From positions 1-10,910 of the forward strand of contig JAFQJX010000115.1 in the NCBI GenBank assembly GCA_017397205.1: 10,910 bases of DNA, read 5' to 3'. Below, one piece after another: positions 5,156 through 10,910 of this stretch (its first letter is position 1; each line of letters starts with the position of its first letter). Position numbers and translations under genes: made by a program. The notes under the pieces are model-generated. The model saw only the letters and a list, made by a program, of their open reading frames with translations, was not told where the DNA came from and searched no databases. The stretch is from Clostridia bacterium (GTDB lineage: Bacteria > Bacillota > Clostridia > Oscillospirales > CAG-272).

Positions 5156-6763
5156 ATGGAAGAAAGGTTTATCGGCCTGATATATCCAAATGAGGAAAGC
5201 CGCCGTCGCCATTTGTCGGGGGAGGGGCTTCCCGTGATCGGCGAGGAGGTTTGTGGTCAGCTGGGTCTTGACTCGCTTTTGTCGCTTCGCGCGGGGTCCC
5301 TTTGCGACTTCTTTACGCAGGAGCCCGAGGTCATTCTCTACCGTCAGAGCACGCTCTCCGATATGCGAGAGGTGCCTGAGCTTGCCGCCACGCTCGGCAA
5401 GGTGGTGCCTGTCCTTTGCGATATTGAGGAGCTGCGCCGCCTGGACCGCGACCGCGGCGTGCGCGTGGGCGATTCCTATTTGTATTCCATTACGGAAATT
5501 GAGCTGTACGTATCCTGCATTACCCTGCTTTACGAGGGGCTTGCCCCCGTTGCAGAGCGGCTTAAGTCCCCTGCGTTCCTTTCGCTTTGGGAGTTTATCC
5601 GCGAGCTCAGCGAAAGTGAGTACTACCAGGAGCTGAACCGCCGCCTGAAGGAGCTTTCCCGCCGTGCAAGTGAGGTGAAGAGCATCACGCTCGGGGTCAA
5701 TCTGGACAGCGAGTTCCGCCCCGTGGAGGCGGGAGTGCTTTCTCTCAATGCGGAGACGTTCAAAAGCGGGCGCGTCCTTGATAAAATCCTGCGCCTGAGC
5801 TTCAAAAACGATGCCATGACCTGTATCGCGCCCCTGTCTTGCATGAACGGAGAGCGCGACAGCGACAATCGGCGCGAGGCGTTGACGGGTGCCATTTACG
5901 GCGCCATTGAGGACGTGTTCCATTCCTCCGTCCGCGCGTGGCGCGGCATCGTCGGCTCCTACGTTCTTGATAATACCGACTTCCTTTTGCGGCTCCTCCC
6001 TGAGATTGAGTTTGTGACGCGCGCGTCCGACCTGGAGGCGCGCTTGACCCGCTCGGGCAACACCCTGTGTGTCCCCGAGATTGCACCCATGGAGGAAAAC
6101 GCCTTCGTGGCGACGGGGCTCTATAACCCCGACGTGGCGCTTCGTATTGAGGAGAAGGTCGTTCCCAACGACCTTGCCTTTGACGAGGCGGCGGGGCTTT
6201 ACGTACTGACGGGTCCCAACCGAGGCGGAAAATCCGTCATCACCTGCGCCCTTGGGTTGGCTCAGGCAATGGCACAGCTGGGGCTTTCCGTGGCTGCCGA
6301 TACCTGCCGCCTGTCCCCCGTGGACGGCATCTTCACCCACTTCCCCGAGGGGGCGGAGGACACCATTGACAAGGGGCGCCTGGGCGAGGAATGTGCCAGA
6401 CTGAAGGAGATTTTCCTCAAGGTAACAAGCCACAGCATGATTTTGCTCGACGAGTCCCTGTCCTCCACGGGCGCGTACGAGGCGTCCTATATCGCGGCGG
6501 AAATCCTGACGGGCTTTGCCACGGTTGGCTGTCGCGGCATTTTCTCCACGCATCTGCACGACCTTGCGGCGGCAATCCCCGAAATCAACGCCCGCGCCAG
6601 GGCGGAGGGCGGCGTTGCCATTGATACCCTCGTGGCGGGAATCGAGGAGGGGCGGCGCTCCTTCGTCATCACCCGTGCGACCCCCGACGGAAAATCCTAC
6701 GCCCGCGATATCGCGGACAAGTACGGGCTTTCCTTTGAGGCGCTGAAAAAGCAAATCAAGTAA
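5156..6763 (+). CDS. MutS-family ATPase lacking the mismatch-recognition domain
   Basis: A 535-residue member of the MutS superfamily (P-loop ABC-type ATPase that forms DNA clamps). The start is ATG 5156, with AAGAGG at 5145-5150 and a promoter at 5087-5115. The open frame continues upstream to 4883 but that part is upstream of the promoter and is not protein-like. Residues 1-340 are mostly helical, resembling the core/lever domains. Residues 341-535 are the ATPase: Walker A GPNRGGKS at 353-360 (MutS proper usually has GPNMGGKS), signature-like DTIDKGRLGEECARLKEIF at 402-420, Walker B MILLDES at 428-434 followed by LSST, and the H-loop STHLHDL at 464-470. No FxE mismatch-binding domain, no connector domain and no Smr nuclease domain are seen. 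It is therefore unlikely to do canonical mismatch repair alone. MutS-like proteins of this short type occur in Clostridia; their role is uncertain. Single-gene unit. Confidence 0.85.
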   Translation: MEERFIGLIYPNEESRRRHLSGEGLPVIGEEVCGQLGLDSLLSLRAGSLCDFFTQEPEVILYRQSTLSDMREVPELAATLGKVVPVLCDIEELRRLDRDRGVRVGDSYLYSITEIELYVSCITLLYEGLAPVAERLKSPAFLSLWEFIRELSESEYYQELNRRLKELSRRASEVKSITLGVNLDSEFRPVEAGVLSLNAETFKSGRVLDKILRLSFKNDAMTCIAPLSCMNGERDSDNRREALTGAIYGAIEDVFHSSVRAWRGIVGSYVLDNTDFLLRLLPEIEFVTRASDLEARLTRSGNTLCVPEIAPMEENAFVATGLYNPDVALRIEEKVVPNDLAFDEAAGLYVLTGPNRGGKSVITCALGLAQAMAQLGLSVAADTCRLSPVDGIFTHFPEGAEDTIDKGRLGEECARLKEIFLKVTSHSMILLDESLSSTGAYEASYIAAEILTGFATVGCRGIFSTHLHDLAAAIPEINARARAEGGVAIDTLVAGIEEGRRSFVITRATPDGKSYARDIADKYGLSFEALKKQIK

Positions 6764-6783
6764 GGACCAACAGGGAACAAAAC

Positions 6784-6819
6784 GGAGAAGCGGAGCTGCT
6801 TTTCCCTTAGGGGATTTTT
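6784..6819 (+). terminator. Weak hairpins just after the mutS-like gene
   Basis: GGAGAAGC (6784-6791) can pair with GCTTTTCC (6798-6805), one G-U included. Alternatively TCCC (6803-6806) pairs with GGGA (6811-6814) and is followed by T5. The two share bases and cannot form together. Either could assist termination ahead of the stronger hairpin at 6829. Confidence 0.3.
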
Positions 6820-6828
6820 AGAAATCAT

Positions 6829-6865
6829 AAAAGGATAGCAAAATTTTTGCTATCCTTTACTTTTT
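6829..6865. terminator. Bidirectional terminator between the mutS-like gene and the convergent orphan gene
   Basis: AAAGGATAGC (6830-6839) pairs perfectly with GCTATCCTTT (6849-6858); A-T pairs extend into the loop. T5 follows on the plus strand (6861-6865), and A residues on the left flank supply a T-run for the minus strand. It fits both genes that converge here. Confidence 0.85.
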
Positions 6866-6942
6866 GCCTTGCAAAAACAAACGACTTTCATTTGAAAGCA
6901 GAGTGCGATACACTATTTGAAATGTTTTGCAATAACAATTAT

Positions 6943-7329
6943 TTATTTCACAATTCTCCACTTCATAGATTTAGCAATGGCATACGACCCCTTTTTCAAT
7001 TCATCCTCGTTAATGTAAGTATCGTCTGTCCATACAATCCAATTCTGCTCATTAAAAACAATGGCGGTATCTGTAATATCGCATTGATTATCTTTTATTT
7101 GCCATTCTAAAAGATTTTCAAATTCAAGTTCTACAACAGTGTCGCAAATGCTTGTCACTAATATTCGAATAATTAACTTGGTTTTTTCTGGATTAAAACG
7201 ATATTCATCTCCTGTCGAAGATATGCCATGATTAAAGTATTGAATACCAATGACATACCCATCGTGTAACGAGTTCGTTTTATCGAGAAAAACCTCTATA
7301 TCTTTTTCTGACTTTATCGGTTTGAACAT
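6943..7329 (-). CDS. Small soluble protein of unknown function, AT-rich
   Basis: I do not recognise a characterised family. The start is ATG at 7327-7329 (128 residues): AAAGGCGG stands seven bases before it, while the upstream in-frame ATG at 7360-7362 has no SD. No signal peptide or membrane segment. Features are LHDGYVIGIQYF at 21-32, a beta-rich middle KLIIRILV (51-58) and TVVELEFENLLEWQIK (64-79), then NWIVWTDD (96-103) and a basic C-terminus. The pattern HDxxI, LxIxxxx, VELEF resembles small Bacillota proteins usually left hypothetical, some near toxin-immunity loci; this is a weak resemblance only. The gene and its flanks (about 6866-7500) are far more AT-rich than the neighbours and use A/T-ending codons (AAA, ATT, TTT), which suggests recent acquisition. 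It has its own promoter (7367-7395) and shares a terminator with the mutS-like gene. Confidence 0.75.
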   Translation of the reverse strand: MFKPIKSEKDIEVFLDKTNSLHDGYVIGIQYFNHGISSTGDEYRFNPEKTKLIIRILVTSICDTVVELEFENLLEWQIKDNQCDITDTAIVFNEQNWIVWTDDTYINEDELKKGSYAIAKSMKWRIVK

Positions 7330-7366
7330 GAAATTGCCGCCTTTATCATTTTTTATTAGCAAGTTT

Positions 7367-7395
7367 ATTGTATCAAAATAATTCTTCTAATTCAA
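7367..7395 (-). promoter_or_regulatory. Promoter of the AT-rich orphan gene
   Basis: On the minus strand, TTGAAT (7390-7395), a 17-base spacer and TACAAT (7367-7372) with TGA in the extended -10 position. Expected start near 7360, about 30 bases before the ATG at 7329. Confidence 0.7.
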
Positions 7396-7416
7396 GCAAT
7401 TTTGCGTGGTAAAAGA

Positions 7417-7444
7417 AAAACCGACTTACGAAAAGTCGAGTTTT
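7417..7444. terminator. Hairpin with terminator-like T-run between divergent promoters
   Basis: CGACTT (7422-7427) pairs with AAGTCG (7433-7438) around a five-base loop. A bulged A then allows AAAAC (7417-7421) to pair with GTTTT (7440-7444). No gene ends here on either strand. It may insulate pcrA from the AT-rich insert or be left over from it. Confidence 0.35.
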
Positions 7445-7538
7445 ATAAATGATTCAATTTAAATCCCTAAGAGCGACGCTTTCAGGATTCTCCGTTCTTT
7501 TTTCTCTCTACGCGGCTGCCAAAAATCCGTGCGCCGCC

Positions 7539-7567
7539 TTGCGCGGGCGCGAAAGGTGTGGTATAAT
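7539..7567 (+). promoter_or_regulatory. Promoter of pcrA
   Basis: TTGCGC (7539-7544), 17 bases, then TGG directly before a perfect TATAAT (7562-7567). The weak -35 is offset by the consensus extended -10. Start expected near 7574, about 23 bases before the ATG. Confidence 0.8.
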
Positions 7568-7596
7568 TCAGATACTAATAAAAAGAAGGAAATGCT

Positions 7597-10044
7597 ATGA
7601 GCACACTGGAAAGCAGATACCTCGCCGCCAAGCGGCGCCTGTTTGATATCGTATATGACACCCTGAATGAGCCGCAAAGACAGGCGGTGTTCTGCACGCA
7701 GGGTCCTTTGCTCGTGCTGGCAGGGGCGGGGAGCGGAAAAACCACGGTTTTGGTGCGTCGCATTTCCTTTATTCTGCGCTACGGGAACGCCTATTTTGAC
7801 GAAAGCATGCCCGAGGGCGTGGACGAGGCGTACGTCACAACGCTGGAGGCGGCGGCACAGGGCTATGAGGAGGGGGATACGCGCACCCCGATGCTTTCCC
7901 GCGAGGAAATTGAGGAGCAGCTGCTCCCCTGCTTTGCCGTGTCCCCCTGTCCTCCGTGGGCGATTCTGGCAATCACCTTTACCAACAAGGCGGCGCGCGA
8001 AATCAAGGAGCGCCTTGCGCGGGAGATTGGCAACGAGGACATGAGCCGTGAGATTACGGCGGGCACCTTCCACTCCGTGTGCGTGCGCTTCTTGCGCCAA
8101 TGGGGAGAGCTGGTGGGCTACCGCCCCGGCTTTACCATTTACGATACGGACGACAAGCGCCGTCTGGTGTCGGATATTATGAAGGAAATGAATATCAGCG
8201 ACAAGGTGCTGCCGCCAAAAACTGTCTGTAACGCCATTTCCGCCGCCAAGGACAACCTGGTCACGCCTGAAAACTTCGTTCTTGGCAGAAGCCCCAGGGA
8301 CAAGGATATTCTCCGTATTTACGAGGCATATCAGAAGCGCCTGATGGAGTATAACGCCCTGGATTTTGACGATATCATTATGAAGACGGTGGAGCTTCTG
8401 GAAAACCACGAGGACGCGCTCCGCTACTATACCAAGAAATACCGCTACGTCTGCGTGGACGAGTATCAGGATACCAACCCTGCGCAGTTCCGCCTGACCG
8501 AGCTTCTCTCCTCGGGCTACCGCAACATTATGGTGGTGGGGGACGACGATCAGTCTATTTACCGCTTCCGCGGCGCAACCGTGGAGAACATTCTGTCCTT
8601 TGACAAGGTGTATGCGGACTGCCGCGTCGTCAAGCTGGAGCAGAACTACCGCTCCACAAAGCACATTCTGGATGCCGCAAACGCGGTCATCAGCCACAAC
8701 TCCGACCGCCACCCCAAGCGCCTGTGGTGCGAGGCAGGGGAGGGGGCACCCATTTCCCTCAAGCGGTGCGAGGACCAGAACGCCGAGGCAAAGTACATTA
8801 TTGATAAAATCACCACCCTGGCGGCACAGGGCAAGCGCACCTACCGCGATTTTGCCATACTTTACCGCATCAACGAAATGGCGCGCGCCCTGGAGAGTGC
8901 CTTTGCCAAGAGCGGTATCCCCTACCGCGTGCTGGGCGGTCAGCGCTTCTATGACCGCAAGGAAATCCGGGACATGATTGCCTATCTGTACGTCATTCTG
9001 AATCCCTCGGACGACCAGCGGCTCAAGCGCATTGTCAACGAGCCGAAGCGCGGCATCGGCGCCACCTCCCTGGAGGCGGTGGAGCAGATTGCAAGGGATC
9101 TGGGCATCAGTATGTTCGCGGTTATGGAAACGGCGGACAAGTACGTCGCGCTCTCCCGCGTCGCCCCCAAGCTGACGGCGTTTGCCACCCAGATGCGCGA
9201 GATTGCAAGCGAGGGGCTTTCTCCCAGCGCGCTTCTGGAGGCGCTGTTCGTCAGGACCGGCTACAAGCAGATGCTCGTGGCAGAGGGCGAGGTTTCCCGT
9301 CCCCGTATTGATGCGGTGGAGGAGTTTGTGACCGCCGCCAAGGACTACGAGGAGCGCGAGGAGGAGCCGACGCTGTTTGGCTTTATGGAGGAGGTTGCGC
9401 TGGTGGCGGACGTGGATAAATACGACGCCGAGGCGGATGCCGTCACCCTGATGACCATTCACTCCGCAAAGGGTCTGGAGTTCCCCGTGGTGTTCCTGCC
9501 GGGCATGGAGGAGGGCATTTTCCCGTCGGGGCAGTGCTTTGAAAGTCCGCAGGAGCTGAGCGAGGAGCGCCGCCTTGCCTACGTCGCGCTCACCCGTGCC
9601 AAGGAGGAGGTTTATATCTCCCATACCAACCAAAGAATGCTGTACGGCCGCACCGCGGCAAATGCCCTGTCCCGTTTCGTCAACCGCGAAATTCCAAAGG
9701 GACTCATCAAGGAGGAGCCGTATTCCGCCGGACAAAGGCGCCCCACTATGGGCGGCTTCGGAGCGGAGTCCCGTCCCCGTACCTACGGGGGACAGGGAGG
9801 CAACCGTCCCGCGTGGGAGGAGATGCACCGCGCGCCCTCCGTTTCCCAAAAGCCCGCACGCACCGCCTCCAGCTTTGGCGTGGAGCGGTATGAAATCGGC
9901 ACCCGTGTGGTCCACCCTGCCTTTGGCGGCGGCGTGGTGACGGGGAGCAAGGATATGGGCGGCGACGTCCTGTACGTCGTCCGCTTTGATACGGTGGGCG
10001 AGAAAAAGCTCATGGCAACCTACGCCAAGCTCAAGCGCGAATAA
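7597..10044 (+). CDS. pcrA: ATP-dependent DNA helicase PcrA/UvrD
   Basis: Superfamily 1A 3'-5' helicase used in nucleotide excision repair, replication restart and removal of stalled RNA polymerase. The 815 residues hold every SF1 motif in order: Q motif LNEPQRQAV (23-31), Walker A AGAGSGKT (42-49), Ia AITFTNKAA (125-133), Ib TFHSVCVRFLR (157-167), II VDEYQDTN (287-294), III VVGDDDQSIYRFRGA (313-327), IV LEQNYRST (347-354), V TIHSAKGLEFPVVF (620-633) and VI EERRLAYVALTRAKE (656-670). A low-complexity Gly/Pro/Arg linker (about 708-757) leads to a C-terminal Tudor-like domain (765-813: YEIGTRVVHPAFGGGVV) of the kind that contacts RNA polymerase. Compared with the usual family layout, about 50 residues are inserted between Walker A and Ia (roughly 64-117), acidic and carrying a Cys-Pro segment. 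ATG 7597 has AGAAGGA six bases upstream. Confidence 0.96.
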   Translation: MSTLESRYLAAKRRLFDIVYDTLNEPQRQAVFCTQGPLLVLAGAGSGKTTVLVRRISFILRYGNAYFDESMPEGVDEAYVTTLEAAAQGYEEGDTRTPMLSREEIEEQLLPCFAVSPCPPWAILAITFTNKAAREIKERLAREIGNEDMSREITAGTFHSVCVRFLRQWGELVGYRPGFTIYDTDDKRRLVSDIMKEMNISDKVLPPKTVCNAISAAKDNLVTPENFVLGRSPRDKDILRIYEAYQKRLMEYNALDFDDIIMKTVELLENHEDALRYYTKKYRYVCVDEYQDTNPAQFRLTELLSSGYRNIMVVGDDDQSIYRFRGATVENILSFDKVYADCRVVKLEQNYRSTKHILDAANAVISHNSDRHPKRLWCEAGEGAPISLKRCEDQNAEAKYIIDKITTLAAQGKRTYRDFAILYRINEMARALESAFAKSGIPYRVLGGQRFYDRKEIRDMIAYLYVILNPSDDQRLKRIVNEPKRGIGATSLEAVEQIARDLGISMFAVMETADKYVALSRVAPKLTAFATQMREIASEGLSPSALLEALFVRTGYKQMLVAEGEVSRPRIDAVEEFVTAAKDYEEREEEPTLFGFMEEVALVADVDKYDAEADAVTLMTIHSAKGLEFPVVFLPGMEEGIFPSGQCFESPQELSEERRLAYVALTRAKEEVYISHTNQRMLYGRTAANALSRFVNREIPKGLIKEEPYSAGQRRPTMGGFGAESRPRTYGGQGGNRPAWEEMHRAPSVSQKPARTASSFGVERYEIGTRVVHPAFGGGVVTGSKDMGGDVLYVVRFDTVGEKKLMATYAKLKRE

Positions 10045-10103
10045 CACCGCGCCTCTATTTATAAAATAATGAAGGGGCGCGGGCGCCCGTGGAAGGAGGG
10101 GCT

Positions 10104-10631
10104 ATGAATCGGACACGGATTTGGTGGTACCGCGGGGTACTGCTTGTGCTCATGGCTGCGGTCATGGCTTTTATCCTTGTGCAGTCGGGGAAAAACGGGG
10201 ACGCCAGCGAGGGGATTTCTCTTTCCGTCACCCGTTTTCTCGTGCGCCTCACACACCCTCATCTGGAAGATGCCGCCCCCGCTGATTTTGCCGCGGTGGT
10301 GGACGCTTGGCACGGCGCCGTCCGCAAGCTGGCACATATGGCGGAGTTTGGTGCCCTTTGCTTTCTTGCTACGTTGTTTCTTTTTACCTATCCCCTGCGG
10401 AGGTGGGCGGCAGGGCTGTGCGCCCTTGGCTATTCCGCCGTGTTTGCCGCCTGTGACGAGCTTCACCAGCTGACCGTCCCCGGGCGGGGTGCCTCCGTCC
10501 GCGACGTCCTGATTGACACGGCAGGCGCCGCCCTCGGGCTCGCCCTTGCCGCGCTCCTTTTATGGCTTGTACAAAAAATCCGCCGCCGACAGGCACAGGC
10601 GGACGGTGCAGAGAAAACGCCCCGCGCGTGA
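10104..10631 (+). CDS. VanZ-family membrane protein
   Basis: A 175-residue protein of the VanZ family, named after the teicoplanin-resistance accessory protein; most members are of unknown function and a single chromosomal copy does not imply resistance. Start is ATG 10104 behind AAGGAGG (10093-10099); an in-frame GTG at 10089 overlaps that SD and is unlikely. Four hydrophobic segments are visible: about 11-28, 80-97, 101-117 and 134-156. Family marks are the VQSGKNGDASEGIS region (26-39), VRKLAHMAEFGAL (73-85) and ACDELHQLTVPGRGASVRDVLID (116-138) with the typical DE-HQ and D-GA-LG pattern. The C-terminus is basic and cytoplasmic-looking. It starts 59 bases after pcrA with no terminator between; an AT-box (TATAAA, 10060-10065) lacks a matching -35, so co-transcription with pcrA is likely. 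Confidence 0.88.
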   Translation: MNRTRIWWYRGVLLVLMAAVMAFILVQSGKNGDASEGISLSVTRFLVRLTHPHLEDAAPADFAAVVDAWHGAVRKLAHMAEFGALCFLATLFLFTYPLRRWAAGLCALGYSAVFAACDELHQLTVPGRGASVRDVLIDTAGAALGLALAALLLWLVQKIRRRQAQADGAEKTPRA

Positions 10632-10653
10632 CTTGAATGCAGGAGGTAAACAA

Positions 10654-10896
10654 ATGACGGTAAACGACGCAGTTGCTATGAGAACGCTCAAGCTGATGCA
10701 GAGCAAGGGAATGACACAATACCGTTTAGAGCAGGACTCCGGGATTTTTCACGGCGCAATGGACCGTATCCTTCAAAGCAAAAACAAGACGGTTTCCTTT
10801 ACCACAATATTCAGACTCGCCCGTGGCTTCAACATGACGCTTGAGGAATTTATTGACGACGATTTGTTCAGACGGGACGATCTGGAATTAGATTGA
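10654..10896 (+). CDS. Small XRE/Cro-type helix-turn-helix protein
   Basis: An 80-residue single-domain DNA-binding protein of the lambda-repressor-like fold. ATG 10654 is chosen because AGGAGGT (10641-10647) stands six bases before it; the open frame runs further upstream through vanZ in another frame, which is not credible coding. Helices 2-3 of the HTH are TQYRLEQDSGIFHGAMDRIL (21-40), followed by TVSFTTIFRLARGFNMTLEEFIDD (46-69), the usual XRE pattern. A short acidic tail ends it, with no sensor or dimerisation domain. It follows vanZ by 22 bases, so it is probably on the same transcript. Such free-standing HTH proteins are common in Clostridia and usually uncharacterised; the target site cannot be inferred. 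Confidence 0.88.
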   Translation: MTVNDAVAMRTLKLMQSKGMTQYRLEQDSGIFHGAMDRILQSKNKTVSFTTIFRLARGFNMTLEEFIDDDLFRRDDLELD

Positions 10897-10910
10897 ATAG
10901 AAAAGCCGAC

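Noticed and set aside
7449..7646. 65-codon plus-strand open frame starting before pcrA
   Set aside because: It has no SD, spans the pcrA promoter and overlaps the pcrA start in another frame.
7459..10047. 862-codon open frame on the minus strand opposite pcrA
   Set aside because: It lies wholly antisense to a helicase with every family motif, has no recognisable domain, and is rich in His/Leu/Gly as expected from the complement of GC-rich codons.
10075..10088. GC-rich palindrome GGGCGCGGGCGCCC between pcrA and vanZ as a terminator
   Set aside because: There is no T-run after it; it runs straight into the vanZ ribosome binding site.
1..10910. CRISPR arrays, tRNA or rRNA genes, transposase genes
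   Set aside because: No regularly spaced direct repeats, cloverleaf or rRNA-like segments, or transposase motifs were seen on either strand by reading alone.

Overview
The window is a GC-rich chromosomal segment, most likely from a member of the Clostridia (Bacillota; an Oscillospiraceae-type gut lineage would fit). The evidence is a yggS-sepF-ylmG-lspA-rluD cell-division and membrane cluster, a mini-ribonuclease III gene, strong AGGAGG-type ribosome binding sites, sigma-A-like promoters and simple intrinsic terminators. The lineage is inferred from gene content, not from a marker-gene comparison.

Layout. (1) 1-2575, minus strand: a tight five-gene operon read yggS, sepF, ylmG, lspA, rluD (the last cut by the window edge), driven by an extended -10 promoter at 2629-2658. 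(2) 2758-4370, plus strand: a HisRS-family gene and mrnC, overlapping by ATGA, transcribed from a divergent promoter at 2701-2729 and ended by a strong terminator at 4392-4421. (3) 4422-5085: about 660 bases with no convincing protein gene, but with many inverted repeats, an AT-rich middle and its own terminator at 5054-5077. This is the least explained part of the window. (4) 5156-6763, plus: a MutS-family ATPase without the mismatch-recognition domain. (5) 6829-7396: a shared terminator, then a small AT-rich gene of unknown function on the minus strand with its own promoter; it looks acquired. (6) 7597-10896, plus: pcrA/uvrD helicase, a VanZ-family membrane protein and a small XRE-type DNA-binding protein.

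How the parts fit. The first cluster serves division-ring anchoring (SepF, YlmG), lipoprotein maturation (LspA), PLP homeostasis (YggS) and rRNA modification (RluD family). The second joins histidine tRNA charging (or its regulatory paralogue) to 23S rRNA maturation. MutS-like and PcrA proteins both act on DNA but lie in separate transcription units. No complete novel protein system is seen. The best candidates for undescribed biology are the orphan noncoding, RNA-like region upstream of the mutS-like gene and the AT-rich orphan gene.
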